A stretch of DNA of 64,000 nucleotides from CAWCWK01 sp963842125 (lineage in GTDB: Bacteria; Pseudomonadota; Alphaproteobacteria; Rhizobiales; CAWCWK01). Positions 42,449 to 51,758 of the stretch are shown here, in pieces. The DNA lies in NCBI GenBank assembly GCA_963842125.1, contig CAWJFE010000005.1, positions 806,001 to 870,000 on the forward strand. The letters run 5' to 3'. Numbering within the stretch: position 1 is the stretch's first letter; the number at the start of each line of letters is the position of its first letter. Made by a program: the position numbers and the translations under genes. The notes under the pieces are model-generated. The model had not been told where the DNA came from, did not search any database, and was given only the letters and a program-made list of their open reading frames with translations.

Positions 42449-43939
42449 ATGGACATCTTCGCCGGTCTCGCGACCGTGCTGTCGTCGCCGGCACTTCTGG
42501 GCTGGATCGCGCTCGCCGCACTCGTCGGCATGGTGGTGGGCGCGATCCCCGGCCTGACGGCATCGGCGGCCATAGCGATGCTGCTGCCTTTGACATTCTC
42601 GATGGAGCCGCTCGCCGCGCTCGCCTTCCTCTATGTCATCGGCAAGTCCGGCCGCTATGGCGGATCGATCGCTGCCATCCTCTTCAACACGCCGGGCACC
42701 GCAGCCTCGGCCGCGACGCAGATCGACGGCCATCCGCTCGCCCGGCGTGGCCTGGCCGGCAAGGCGATGAAGGTGGCGACGATCTCTTCCGTCATCGGCG
42801 ATTTCACGGGCGACATCCTCCTCATCCTCTTCGTGGGCACGATCGCGACGATCGCGCTCAAGCTCGGTCCACCCGAACTCTTCGGCATCTACGTCGCCGC
42901 CTTCGTCGTGATCGGCTCGGTGATCGGGGAGAGCCCGGCGCGTGGGCTGGCCTCGGCCGCGCTCGGAATTCTCATCGCTACCGTCGGCTTCGACCCCATC
43001 ACCGCCGTGCCGCGCTTCACATTCGGCTCATACTCGCTCACCGATGGGTTCGGCCTAGTGCCGCTCATGGTCGGGATCTTCGTCCTGGGGGAGGTGCTGG
43101 TGCAGGTCTCCGATCCGGCCGATACGCCCAAGCTCGCCACATCCGATGCGCGCAAGGACGGCTTGACCTTCGCCGAGTACCGTCCATGCCTGCCGCATGT
43201 CGCGCGCTCGTCGCTCATCGGCGCCTTCATCGGCATGCTGCCGGGCCTCGGCTCCGCCATCGCGGCCTTCGTCGCCTATGGCGAAGGCAAGCGACGGGCC
43301 AGCAACCCCGAGGAGTGGGGCCACGGCGCGCTCGAAGGCATCGCCGCCCCGGAATCGGCCAACAACGCCGTGTCAGGTCCGTCGATGGCGCCGTTGCTGA
43401 CACTCGGCATTCCGGGCTCCACCATCGGCGCGATCCTCGTCGGCGTCTTCCTCATCCATGGCATCCAGATCGGGCCGACGCTCTTCCTCACCAATCGCGA
43501 GCTGGTCTATTCGCTTTTCGCGGCCGGTCTCGTCGGCATCGTCTGCTATGGCGTGCTGGGCTTCTACGGTGCGGCGGCGGTCGGACGGATCGTCAGTCGC
43601 GTGCCCGCGCGCGCGCTCTATCCGCTCGTCTTCCTCGTCGGTCTCGTAGCCGCCTATTCCGCTCGCGGGTCGATCTTCGACATGTGGGTGGCGATCGGTG
43701 CGGGCGCCCTCGGCTTCGCGATGCGCCGATATGGAATGAACCCCGCCGCCTTCGTCATCGCCTTCGTGCTGGCGGGCGGTGCGGAGGAGGCGTTGCGGCA
43801 ATCGCTGCTCCTGTCGGATTCCGGTGCGCTCATCTTCTTGGAGCGTCCCATCGCGCTCGGCTTCCTCGTCTTGGGCGCCGCCGTCCTCGTCCTGCGCGCC
43901 CGCCGCCGGTCGCCGCGAGCCCGGGGCGCCGGCGCGTGA
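42449..43939 (+). CDS. tctA: tripartite tricarboxylate transporter large membrane subunit (TctA)
   Basis: A 496-residue permease with about a dozen helices. The two inverted Pro-Gly motifs of TctA are both present: VGAIPGLTASAAIAMLLPLTFSMEP near 32-56 and GAFIGMLPGLGSAIAAFVAYGEGKR near 258-282. GYxKSGRYGGSIAAILFNTPGTAASAATQIDGHPLA and APESANNAVSGPSMAPLLTLGIPGSTIGAILVG also match the family well. Its stop overlaps the CoA-transferase GTG (GTGA), so translation of transport and CoA activation appears coupled. Confidence 0.92.
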   Translation: MDIFAGLATVLSSPALLGWIALAALVGMVVGAIPGLTASAAIAMLLPLTFSMEPLAALAFLYVIGKSGRYGGSIAAILFNTPGTAASAATQIDGHPLARRGLAGKAMKVATISSVIGDFTGDILLILFVGTIATIALKLGPPELFGIYVAAFVVIGSVIGESPARGLASAALGILIATVGFDPITAVPRFTFGSYSLTDGFGLVPLMVGIFVLGEVLVQVSDPADTPKLATSDARKDGLTFAEYRPCLPHVARSSLIGAFIGMLPGLGSAIAAFVAYGEGKRRASNPEEWGHGALEGIAAPESANNAVSGPSMAPLLTLGIPGSTIGAILVGVFLIHGIQIGPTLFLTNRELVYSLFAAGLVGIVCYGVLGFYGAAAVGRIVSRVPARALYPLVFLVGLVAAYSARGSIFDMWVAIGAGALGFAMRRYGMNPAAFVIAFVLAGGAEEALRQSLLLSDSGALIFLERPIALGFLVLGAAVLVLRARRRSPRARGAGA

Positions 43940-45072
43940 CCGCCGCACCGCTCAGCGGAATGCGTGTGATCGATTGGACACACGTCCTCGCCGGTCCCGC
44001 CTGCGCCTATCACCTCGGTTTGCTGGGTGCGGAAGTCATCAAGGTCGAGCGGCCGGAGCGCGGCGACGCGATGCGCCATCGAGGCGGCACCGATCCCGTG
44101 CGCGCCGCCGACGGGATGTCGACGGCCTACCTCACCCAAGCGGCCGGCAAGCGGTCCGTCGAGATCGATCTCGCGAGCGCCGATGGATTGCTGGCCATGC
44201 ACACACTCCTCGCTGGCGCCGACGTGTTGGTCGAGAACCATCGCCCTTCGACCTTGCGCCGCCTCAAACTCGACGACGAAACGCTGGCCGAGCGCCACCC
44301 TCATCTCGTGCACTGCGCGATGACGGGTTACGGGCGCGGTCACGCGTTGGAAGACGCACCGGCCTATGATGTGAACATCCAGGCTGCATCGGGCTTGATG
44401 TCGCTGACGGGAACGGAGGAGTCCGGCCCGACCCGTGTGGGCGCCCCCGTGATCGACTACGCGACCGCGCTCGCCGCCAGCATGGGCGTGTGCGCGGCTC
44501 TTCTCGACCGCGAGCGGACGGGGCGAGGGGGCTTGGTCGACGTGTCCATGCTCGATACCGCCTTCAGCTTGATGAGTTCGACCATCGTCGACCATGCCCT
44601 CACGGGACATGAACCCCGCCGCCGCGGCAACGGTGCCAATAGCCGGAGCCCCTCCGCCGGCACCTTCGACTGTGCCATGGGGCAAATCGCCCTCGGCGTG
44701 AACGAAGAGAGCCAGTTCGCGCGGTTCGCCCAGGCGCTGGACCGTGACGAATGGCTGTCGGATCCCCGGTTCCACGACGCGACAGCTCGCGAGACTCATC
44801 GCCGGAACCTCGCGATCGAGATCGAAACCGCGCTTGCGCAACGCGACGCGGCCGCGTGGGAGCGATTGCTTCTCGACGCCGGCGTTCCCGCCGCGCTCGT
44901 GCGGACGCTGCCCGAAGCTGTTGAGGCGAGCGTCGAGGCCGGACGCCCGTTCCTGACCACGGTGGACGGTAGTGCCGCACCGCATCTGCCGGTCCGACTG
45001 CGAGGCATACGGCCGCCCTCCCGAAAGGCCGAGACCCTCGGGCTGTCGAATGGCGTATTTGAGGAAGGTTGA
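43936..45072 (+). CDS. CaiB/BaiF family CoA-transferase
   Basis: A 378-residue class III CoA-transferase. Landmarks are MRVIDWTHVLAGPACAYHLGLLGAEVIKVERPERGDAMR (9-47), the KRSVEIDL segment near 72-79, MTGYGRGHALEDAPAYDVNIQAASG with catalytic Asp145, and ALLDRERTGRGGLVDVSMLD near 185-205. The GTG start at 43936 overlaps the tctA stop; a longer frame opening in tctA is spurious. A CoA-transferase directly coupled to a TctCBA importer suggests that the imported carboxylate is activated on entry. The substrate is unknown. Confidence 0.92.
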   Translation: MTAAPLSGMRVIDWTHVLAGPACAYHLGLLGAEVIKVERPERGDAMRHRGGTDPVRAADGMSTAYLTQAAGKRSVEIDLASADGLLAMHTLLAGADVLVENHRPSTLRRLKLDDETLAERHPHLVHCAMTGYGRGHALEDAPAYDVNIQAASGLMSLTGTEESGPTRVGAPVIDYATALAASMGVCAALLDRERTGRGGLVDVSMLDTAFSLMSSTIVDHALTGHEPRRRGNGANSRSPSAGTFDCAMGQIALGVNEESQFARFAQALDRDEWLSDPRFHDATARETHRRNLAIEIETALAQRDAAAWERLLLDAGVPAALVRTLPEAVEASVEAGRPFLTTVDGSAAPHLPVRLRGIRPPSRKAETLGLSNGVFEEG

Positions 45073-45454
45073 CGGTCGTTTCGATGACGAGGCGGTTCGG
45101 CGCTTCCTACAGCGACGTCGGCCACACTCAGGCTGATAGACGACCCCATGACTAACCGTCATTCTAGAGCACCGCCTCGATGATGACCGTTAGGAGCCAG
45201 GCGAACGCCGGGTTAGCGGCTCTTGCGTTCCGACGACGCGTGTCAATCCGTTCGGACGACGTCTTCTGTTTCGGCGACCGGCGCAGTACGATCATCAGCC
45301 GCCACCAGCGGTCCGCTACGGCTATACCGCCCTTCCGGGGAGGGTCCTTCAACGGGTTACGTTGGTAAGTCCGAGCATGCCATGACTTGCGCCGACGCAG
45401 AACGGCGCGGCGGGGCAGATGGCTGTCGCAAGCCGGCAGGCGAGAGGTTTGGCC
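45073..45454. other. 382-base intergenic region upstream of ldhA
   Basis: No gene seen. An imperfect inverted repeat of 11-base arms (45152-45162 and 45183-45193, one mismatch) with TCTAGAGC between the arms could end the CoA-transferase operon. The GAGAGG ribosome site of ldhA lies at the right end. Confidence 0.6.
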
Positions 45455-46489
45455 ATGCGGATCGCGATTTTCGGCGCGAAGCGCTACGACGAAGACACGT
45501 TCGAGGACGCCATGGATGCGCGTCGGACATGTGCTGACGGCGAAACGGCGGCGCAGCACACGCTGACCTTTCTCGCACCGCATCTCGAAGAGAATACCGC
45601 AAGGCTGGCGGAGGGGGCCGACGCCGTCTGCGCCTTCGTCAACGATACGCTCGACGCTCCCGTAATCGAGGCGCTCGCAGAGCATCGCGTTCGTCTTATC
45701 CTGATGCGCTGCGCTGGCTTCAACAATATCGACGTGACGGCGGCCGAACGGCTCGGCGTTTCCATCGGTCGTGTCCCGGCCTATTCGCCCCATGCCGTAG
45801 CCGAGCATGCCGTCGCGCTTCTTCTGGCGCTCAATCGCAACATTCCCCGGGCCTATAACCGGGTGCGGGACGGCAACTTCGCCCTCGACGGACTGATGGG
45901 CTTCGATCTGCACGGCAAGATGGTCGGCGTCGTCGGCACGGGCCGGATCGGCATCTGCTTTGCCCGCATCATGCGTGGCTTCGGCTGCAATGTGCTGGCG
46001 TTCGATCCTCACGAGGCCCCCGACATAGCCGAGATGGGGGCCTCCTACGCCTCGCTGGATGACGTTCTGTCCATGGCCGACATCATCAGCCTCCACTGCC
46101 CCCTCACGCCGCAGACGCGCCATCTGATGGACGAAGACGCGCTCAAGGCGATGAAGCCGGGCGCGATGCTCATCAACACGAGCCGAGGCGCGCTCGTCGA
46201 TACGCCTGCCGTAATCCGCGCATTGAAGAGCGGCCGTCTCGGAGCGCTGGCGCTCGATGTCTACGAGGAGGAGGGCGATCTCTTCTTCGAGAACCTCTCG
46301 GGACAGGTGCTGCAAGATGACGTCTTCGCGCGCCTCCTTACCTTCCCGAACGTCCTCATCACCGGCCATCAGGCCTTCTTCACCCGCGAGGCGCTAGCTG
46401 CCATCGCCCACACGACGCTCGACAATGCCGACGCTTTCGAAGCGACTGGCACGCCTTGTCATCCCGTCACGTCGGACATGATGGCGTAG
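45455..46489 (+). CDS. ldhA: D-lactate dehydrogenase / 2-hydroxyacid dehydrogenase, LdhA type
   Basis: A 344-residue NAD-dependent D-2-hydroxyacid dehydrogenase closely resembling fermentative D-lactate dehydrogenase. It reads RIAIFGAKRYDEDTFEDAM at the start, LMRCAGFNNIDVTAAERLGV, VPAYSPHAVAEHAVALLLALNRNIPRAYNRVRDGNFALDGLMGFDLHGKMVGVVGTGRIG (cofactor GxGxxG near 160), the substrate arginine in INTSRGALVDT, and the catalytic His in ITGHQAFFT. ATG at 45455 has GAGAGG eight bases upstream. It reduces pyruvate to D-lactate or works in reverse; direction cannot be told from sequence. It is convergent with betA. Confidence 0.93.
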   Translation: MRIAIFGAKRYDEDTFEDAMDARRTCADGETAAQHTLTFLAPHLEENTARLAEGADAVCAFVNDTLDAPVIEALAEHRVRLILMRCAGFNNIDVTAAERLGVSIGRVPAYSPHAVAEHAVALLLALNRNIPRAYNRVRDGNFALDGLMGFDLHGKMVGVVGTGRIGICFARIMRGFGCNVLAFDPHEAPDIAEMGASYASLDDVLSMADIISLHCPLTPQTRHLMDEDALKAMKPGAMLINTSRGALVDTPAVIRALKSGRLGALALDVYEEEGDLFFENLSGQVLQDDVFARLLTFPNVLITGHQAFFTREALAAIAHTTLDNADAFEATGTPCHPVTSDMMA

Positions 46490-46550
46490 CGAGGTTTGAG
46501 CAAAGCTAGTCTGGAAGACGACCACGCCGCAGGAGCAGCCTCTAGAAGAT

Positions 46551-48209
46551 CTACCGCTGCTGCGTTCGCCAGTTGGGATGCACCCAGTGTGGTTTGCTCT
46601 CCGGGGTTACTAGTTGCCGGCCGAGGATGTGATCGGCCGCTTTTTCGCCGACCATGATCGAGGGCGCGTTGAGGTTTCCGTTCGTGATCCTCGGGAAGAT
46701 CGAACTGTCGGCGACACGAAGACCGTCGACGCCGATCACGCGGGTGTCGTGTTCGACGACGGCCATCGGATCGTCACGGCTTCCCATCCTGCACGTCCCG
46801 CAGGGATGATAGGCGCTCTCCGCGTGGTCGCGGATGAAGCCGTTTAGCGCGTCGTCGGACTGGAGATCGGCGCCGGGCTGGATCTCCTTGCCACGGTACT
46901 CGGCAAAGGCGTCCTGACCGAAGATCTCGCGTGTCAGGCGGATGCAGTTTCGGAAATCCTCCCAGTCGCTGGGGTCGGACATGTAGTTGAACTGGATGCG
47001 GGGATGGTCGCTCGGGTCCGTGGAGCGAAGGGTCACTTGTCCGCGAGAAACCGAGCGCATCGGCCCGACATGGGCCTGATAGCCATGGCCTTCGGCCGCG
47101 ACCTTACCGTCATAGCGCACCGCGATGGGCAAGAAATGGAACTGGATGTCGGGATAGTCCACGCCCGCCTTGGACCGGATGAAGCCGGCACTCTCGAAGT
47201 GGTTGGACGTACCGAGGCCGTACTTCCCCAAGAGCCACTTGGCGCCGATCAGCGCCTTGCTCGGTATCTTCCAGTACTTGAAGAGGGAGACAGGCTTGGT
47301 CGAGGCCTGCTGGATGTAGAGTTCCAGATGATCCTGCAAATTCTGACCGACGCCGGGGCGGTCCGCGACGACGTCGATCTCGTGCGCGGCCAGATGCTCG
47401 GCTGGGCCGATGCCCGACAGCATCAGCAGCTTCGGTGAGTTGAGCGCCGATGCGGAGACGATGACCTCCGCCTTCGCCCTGATGATTTCGACCCTGGCGC
47501 CGCGCTCGACCTCTAAGCCGACCGCGCGGCCGTCCTCGACAACGATGCGTCTGGCCAGTGCCCGCACAAGCGTGCAGTTCGGTCGCTTCAGCGCCGGGCG
47601 GAGATAGGCGTTGGCGGCGGACCAGCGCCGGCCCTTCCAGATCGTCGCGTCATAAGGGCCGAAGCCTTCCTGCTGCTTGCCGTTGTAGTCGCCCGTCGCC
47701 TGGTAGCCGGCCTGCTTGCCGGCCTCCACGAAGGCGCGCGTCAGTGGATTGGTGCGGGGGCCGCGCGTGACGTGGAGGGGCCCATCGGTCCCGCGCCATT
47801 CCGGGTCGCCGCCATGGCCGCCATGGTGCCAGTTCTCGAGGCGTTTGAAGTAGGGCAGCACGTCGGCATAGGACCAGCTTCGCGCGCCGCTCTCCGCCCA
47901 ATGATCGAAGTCGTGGGGATGGCCGCGCACGTAGATCATCCCGTTGATGGACGACGAGCCGCCGAGGACCTTGCCGCGCGGCGTGACCATCCTTCGCCCG
48001 CCGAGATGCGGCTCGGGGTCGGACGCCATGCCCCAGTCATACCGCTTCATGTTCATCGGGTAGGAGAGCGCGGCCGGCATCTGGATGAACGGGCCGATGT
48101 CCGATCCGCCGTGTTCGATCACCAGCACCTGCTTGCCCGCCTCTGCGAGCCGATAGGCGATGGCGCAGCCCGCGCTGCCGGCCCCTACGATAAGATAGTC
48201 GGCCTCCAT
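46551..48209 (-). CDS. betA: choline dehydrogenase (GMC oxidoreductase)
   Basis: A 552-residue FAD-dependent choline dehydrogenase, oxidising choline to betaine aldehyde, usually at the inner membrane. The N-terminal FAD motif is YLIVGAGSAGCAIAYRLAEAGKQVLVIEHGG. GMC landmarks are RGKVLGGSSSINGMIYVRGHPHDFDHWA and ASALNSPKLLMLSGIGPAEHLAAH, and the C-terminal part carries HPCGTCRMG with the catalytic histidine and NGNLNAPSIMVGEKAADHILG. Length and motifs match BetA. It overlaps betB by one base (TGATG), so the two enzymes are made together to form glycine betaine. Confidence 0.95.
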   Translation of the reverse strand: MEADYLIVGAGSAGCAIAYRLAEAGKQVLVIEHGGSDIGPFIQMPAALSYPMNMKRYDWGMASDPEPHLGGRRMVTPRGKVLGGSSSINGMIYVRGHPHDFDHWAESGARSWSYADVLPYFKRLENWHHGGHGGDPEWRGTDGPLHVTRGPRTNPLTRAFVEAGKQAGYQATGDYNGKQQEGFGPYDATIWKGRRWSAANAYLRPALKRPNCTLVRALARRIVVEDGRAVGLEVERGARVEIIRAKAEVIVSASALNSPKLLMLSGIGPAEHLAAHEIDVVADRPGVGQNLQDHLELYIQQASTKPVSLFKYWKIPSKALIGAKWLLGKYGLGTSNHFESAGFIRSKAGVDYPDIQFHFLPIAVRYDGKVAAEGHGYQAHVGPMRSVSRGQVTLRSTDPSDHPRIQFNYMSDPSDWEDFRNCIRLTREIFGQDAFAEYRGKEIQPGADLQSDDALNGFIRDHAESAYHPCGTCRMGSRDDPMAVVEHDTRVIGVDGLRVADSSIFPRITNGNLNAPSIMVGEKAADHILGRQLVTPESKPHWVHPNWRTQQR

Positions 48210-49666
48210 CAGAACGGTGCCTCGACGTCGCCCATCGCTACGTAGACGCTCTTGATCTGGCTATAGTGCTCTATCGCGGCCTTCGAGTTCTCGCGCCCCA
48301 CGCCGGACAGTTTCGACCCGCCGAACGGTGCCTCCACCGGCGCGAGGTTGTAGGTGTTGATGTAGCAGGTGCCCGCCTCGAAGCCTGCCGCCATACGGTG
48401 GGCGCGAGTGAGGTCGCGGGTGAAGACGCCCGCCGCCAGACCGAACGGCGTATCGTTGGCCCGCGCCAGAACCTCGTCTTCCATATCGAAGTCGAGGACG
48501 GACAGGACGGGGCCGAAGATCTCCTCGCGCGCGATGGTCATGTCGTCGGTAACGTCCGCGAACACGGTCGGCTCAAGGAAGTAGCCGGGGCGATCGAGCC
48601 TTTTTCCCCCAACGACCAGCCGCGCGCCCTCCTCGACGCCCTTGGCGATGAAGCCCTGAATGATATCGAGCTGTCGCTCCGAGGTGATCGGGCCGAAATT
48701 CACCTCGGGGTCCTGCGGGTCGCCTATGACGGCTGCCCCCAACCGCTCGGTGAGCCGCGCGAGGAACGCCTCCTTGATACCGGCCTGCACGAAGACGCGG
48801 GTGCCGTTCGAGCAGACCTGTCCCGAGGAATAGAAATTGGCGAGGATCGCGCCCGACACGGCGTTCTCCAGATCGGCGTCGTCGAAGATGACCAGGGGAG
48901 ACTTGCCACCAAGCTCCATCGTCACGTGGCGCATCCCATCGGCCGCCGCCGCATAGACCTTGCGACCCGTCGGGACCGAACCCGTGAGCGACACCTTGTC
49001 GACGCGTCGGTCGGTGACCAGCGACGCGCCGACGGCGCCCAGCCCCTGTACGACATTGAAGACGCCTGCAGGTGCGCCGGCCTCGAAGAGGATTTCCGCA
49101 ACTTTCAGCGCGCAAAGCGGCGTCGCCTCCGATGGTTTGAACACCATCGTGTTCCCGCAGGCCAGGGCCGGGGCGGCCTTCCAGCTCGCGATCTGGGTCG
49201 GGTAGTTCCACGCGCCGATGCCGACGCACACGCCGATGGCCTCGCGGCGGGTGTAGACGAAGTCCTCTCCCAGTTGGATGTGCTCGCCGGTTATCGCGGC
49301 GGCGAGGCCACCGAAATATTCCAGTGCATCCGCGCCCGACGTCGCATCGGCGACACTCGTCTCCTGATAGGGCTTGCCGGTGTCGAACGTCTCCAGAACC
49401 GACAGGTCGTGGTTGCGCTCGCGCATGATAACGGCCGCCCGGCGCAGGATGCGCCCGCGCTCCGTTCCGGTCAGGGCCGCCCAAGCCTTCTGGGCCGTCT
49501 TCGCCGCATCGAGCGCCTGATCGACGATGTCGGGCGTCGCGGCGTGCACGGTCGCGATCACTTCGCCCGTCGCCGGATAGATCACGGGGATCGCTTCGCC
49601 CGAGGCATCCTCGACATAGCGACCGCCGATGAAATGGCTTGCGACGGGCTGCGTGGGGTAGGTCAT
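48209..49666 (-). CDS. betB: betaine-aldehyde dehydrogenase
   Basis: A 485-residue NAD-dependent aldehyde dehydrogenase converting betaine aldehyde to glycine betaine. Key parts are FIGGRYVEDASGEAIPVIYPATGEVIATVH, IGAWNYPTQIASWKAAPALACGNTMVFKPSEATP, TGSVPTGRKVY, the glutamate in MELGGKSPL, and the catalytic cysteine in SSGQVCSNGTRVFV near 288. The C-terminal GTCYINTYNLAPVEAPFGGSKLSGVGRENSKAAIEHYSQIKSVY is the BetB-like tail. ATG at 49666 was chosen because homology starts there; a longer open frame reaches 49855 without similarity. It is divergent from choX with about 255 bases between them. No betI repressor gene is adjacent. Confidence 0.95.
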   Translation of the reverse strand: MTYPTQPVASHFIGGRYVEDASGEAIPVIYPATGEVIATVHAATPDIVDQALDAAKTAQKAWAALTGTERGRILRRAAVIMRERNHDLSVLETFDTGKPYQETSVADATSGADALEYFGGLAAAITGEHIQLGEDFVYTRREAIGVCVGIGAWNYPTQIASWKAAPALACGNTMVFKPSEATPLCALKVAEILFEAGAPAGVFNVVQGLGAVGASLVTDRRVDKVSLTGSVPTGRKVYAAAADGMRHVTMELGGKSPLVIFDDADLENAVSGAILANFYSSGQVCSNGTRVFVQAGIKEAFLARLTERLGAAVIGDPQDPEVNFGPITSERQLDIIQGFIAKGVEEGARLVVGGKRLDRPGYFLEPTVFADVTDDMTIAREEIFGPVLSVLDFDMEDEVLARANDTPFGLAAGVFTRDLTRAHRMAAGFEAGTCYINTYNLAPVEAPFGGSKLSGVGRENSKAAIEHYSQIKSVYVAMGDVEAPF

Positions 49667-49921
49667 TCGTCTGAGTCCAAAGACAGTCGAGAGATCGGAA
49701 GGCCGGCATTCGCCCTTCCATGGATACGAGATGTTCGCGGCAGACGCCTCCGGTACCGCAAAAGCGGGCGACCGGGAAATGGAAAGCGTTCGATCGCCTC
49801 GGAAATCGGTATTCCGTTGACGACCGGCGGGCGATCCGGCCTCCTTTGTCGACATCAGGCACTCCGCTCCCTATGGCTTAGGGACCATCGATTCAACGAA
49901 CCCAGTAGTCGGGAGACGACC

Positions 49922-50848
49922 ATGATCCTTTCCAGAGCGACCCTTTCCGTGCTTGCGATCTGCGCGGCCACGCCAAGCCTCGCCGACTGCGGGACGGTCA
50001 CGTTCTCCGATGTGGGCTGGACGGACATCACCGCGACGACCGCCGCGACGAGCGCCGTCCTGGAGGCTCTGGGATACGAGACCGACATCAAGGTGCTGTC
50101 GGTTCCCGTGACTTACATCTCGTTGGCCGAAGGCGATGTCGATGTCTTCCTCGGCAATTGGATGCCGACCATGGAGGGCGATATCGCGCCCTACCGCGAG
50201 GCCGGTACGGTCGACACCGTCCGCGTCAACCTCGAAGGCGCGAAGTATACGCTGGCTACGAACGCAGCCGGCGTCGCGGCCGGTATCACCGATTTCGCCA
50301 GCATCGCGGCGGCCGCCGACGCGCTCGACGGCAAGATCTACGGCATCGAGGCGGGCAACGATGGCAACCGGCTCATCCTCGACATGGTCGCGGCCGATGC
50401 GTTCGGCCTGAAGGACATGGAAGTCGTCGAGAGTTCCGAGCAAGGCATGCTCGCGCAGGTCGCGCGTGCGGAAGAGCGTGACGAACCGGTGGTCTTCCTC
50501 GGCTGGGAACCGCACCCGATGAACGCCAATTTCGAGATGACCTATCTGGAGGGCGGCGACGACTGGTTCGGCCCCGATCTCGGCGGCGCGACCGTGGCGA
50601 CCAACACCCGCGCGGGCTATGTCGCCGAGTGCCCCAATGTCGGTCAGCTTCTCGAGAACCTCTCGTTCACGCTCGCCATGGAAAACGAAATCATGGGCGC
50701 GATCCTCAACGACGGGGCCGAGCCCGCCGACGCCGCGACCACATGGCTCGCCGCCAACCCGGACGTGTGGGGTGCCTGGCTCGACGGCGTGACGACGCTC
50801 GACGGCGGCGATGCCACCGCCGCAGTCTCCGCCGCGCTCGGCTCCTGA
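49922..50848 (+). CDS. choX: choline ABC transporter substrate-binding protein
   Basis: A 308-residue periplasmic binding protein of the ChoX/ProX type. A Sec signal covers about 1-21 (LSVLAICAATPSLA, cleavage before DCG). The mature protein starts CGTVTFSDVGWTDITATTAATSAVLEALGYETDIKVLSVPVTYISLAEGDVDVFLGNWMPTME. Its GWTD and NWMP motifs supply the aromatic cage in choline- and betaine-binding proteins. The C-terminus has FLGWEPHPMN and the late helix VWGAWLDGV. GGGAG precedes ATG 49922 by eight bases. With choW and choV downstream and betBA divergent, choline is the likely ligand. Confidence 0.92.
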   Translation: MILSRATLSVLAICAATPSLADCGTVTFSDVGWTDITATTAATSAVLEALGYETDIKVLSVPVTYISLAEGDVDVFLGNWMPTMEGDIAPYREAGTVDTVRVNLEGAKYTLATNAAGVAAGITDFASIAAAADALDGKIYGIEAGNDGNRLILDMVAADAFGLKDMEVVESSEQGMLAQVARAEERDEPVVFLGWEPHPMNANFEMTYLEGGDDWFGPDLGGATVATNTRAGYVAECPNVGQLLENLSFTLAMENEIMGAILNDGAEPADAATTWLAANPDVWGAWLDGVTTLDGGDATAAVSAALGS

Positions 50849-50874
50849 TCGAATGCCGATGAATTGATGCTGAC

Positions 50875-50902
50875 GACGCCGGGCCTGCAACGGCCCGGCG
50901 TC
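50875..50902 (+). terminator. strong hairpin between choX and choW (attenuator)
   Basis: GACGCCGGGCC and GGCCCGGCGTC form a perfect 11-base stem with a six-base loop, 27 bases after the choX stop, followed by CTTCT. This is the strongest hairpin seen in the window and probably makes choX more abundant than the membrane and ATPase subunits. Confidence 0.65.
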
Positions 50903-50927
50903 CTTCTACGAGCCGTCAGGAGCCGAT

Positions 50928-51758
50928 ATGCAGTGGATTGCCGGAAGCAAGATCCCCGTCGGTGATTTTGCCGAAGTGCTCTTCGATTGGCTCAAGACCA
51001 ACGGCCGCCCGGTCTTCGACCTCGTCGCCGACGTCATAGAAGTGATGATCGATGCCATGGTGTGGTGCCTCACTGCGCCTCCTACCCTCGTCGTGATCCT
51101 CGTCTTCGTGGCGCTCGCCTGGCTTTTGCAGCGGTCCTGGAAGACCTGTGCGCTCGTCTTCTTCGGCTTCCTCTTCATCATCAACCAGGGGTATTGGGAC
51201 GAGACGGCCGACAGCCTCGCGCTCGTCCTGTCGGCCTGCATCGTCTGCATGGGTATCGGCGTGCCGATCGGAATATTCCTGGCCCATCGCCCAAAGATCT
51301 ACACCTATGTCAGTCCGGTTCTCGACCTGATGCAAACCCTACCGACCTTCGTCTACCTCATTCCGGCGATCATCTTCTTCGGGCTTGGCATGGTCCCCGG
51401 ACTGATCGCCACCGTTATCTTCGTGCTCCCCGCACCTATCCGACTGACCTATCTCGGCGTTTCCAATACGCCCGTCACGCTTCTGGAAGCTGCCAGCTCC
51501 TTCGGCGCTACGCCGCGCCAACTCCTCGTCAAGGTCGAGCTACCCTACGCGTTTCCGCAGATCATGGCCGGGCTGAACCAGACGATCATGCTGTCGCTCT
51601 CCATGGTCGTCATCGCGGCCTATGTCGGCGCGAACGGGCTGGGCAAGCCTGTGGTGCAAGCGCTCAGCCGGGTCGACACGTCGCTCGGCTTCGAGAGCGG
51701 GATCATCATCGTCGTCGTCGCCATCATCCTCGACCGCACGCTGCGGATGCGCTCGTGA
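50928..51758 (+). CDS. choW: choline ABC transporter permease
   Basis: A 276-residue inner-membrane permease of the ProW/ChoW family with about six helices. Recognisable parts are VVILVFVALAWLLQRSWKTCALVFFGFLFIINQGYWDETADSLALVLSACIVCMGIGVPIGIFLAHRP, PVLDLMQTLPTFVYLIPAIIFFGLGMVPGLIATVIFVLPAPIRLTYLGV, and the ATPase-coupling EAASSFGATPRQLLVKVELPYAFPQIMAGLNQTIMLSLSMVVIAAYVGANGLG. AGGAG lies seven bases before ATG 50928. Its stop overlaps the choV GTG start (GTGA). Confidence 0.93.
   Translation: MQWIAGSKIPVGDFAEVLFDWLKTNGRPVFDLVADVIEVMIDAMVWCLTAPPTLVVILVFVALAWLLQRSWKTCALVFFGFLFIINQGYWDETADSLALVLSACIVCMGIGVPIGIFLAHRPKIYTYVSPVLDLMQTLPTFVYLIPAIIFFGLGMVPGLIATVIFVLPAPIRLTYLGVSNTPVTLLEAASSFGATPRQLLVKVELPYAFPQIMAGLNQTIMLSLSMVVIAAYVGANGLGKPVVQALSRVDTSLGFESGIIIVVVAIILDRTLRMRS

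Noticed and set aside
48266..49921. Long open frame running into choX from upstream
   Set aside because: The upstream part is the complement of betB; choX homology and its signal peptide begin only at 49922.
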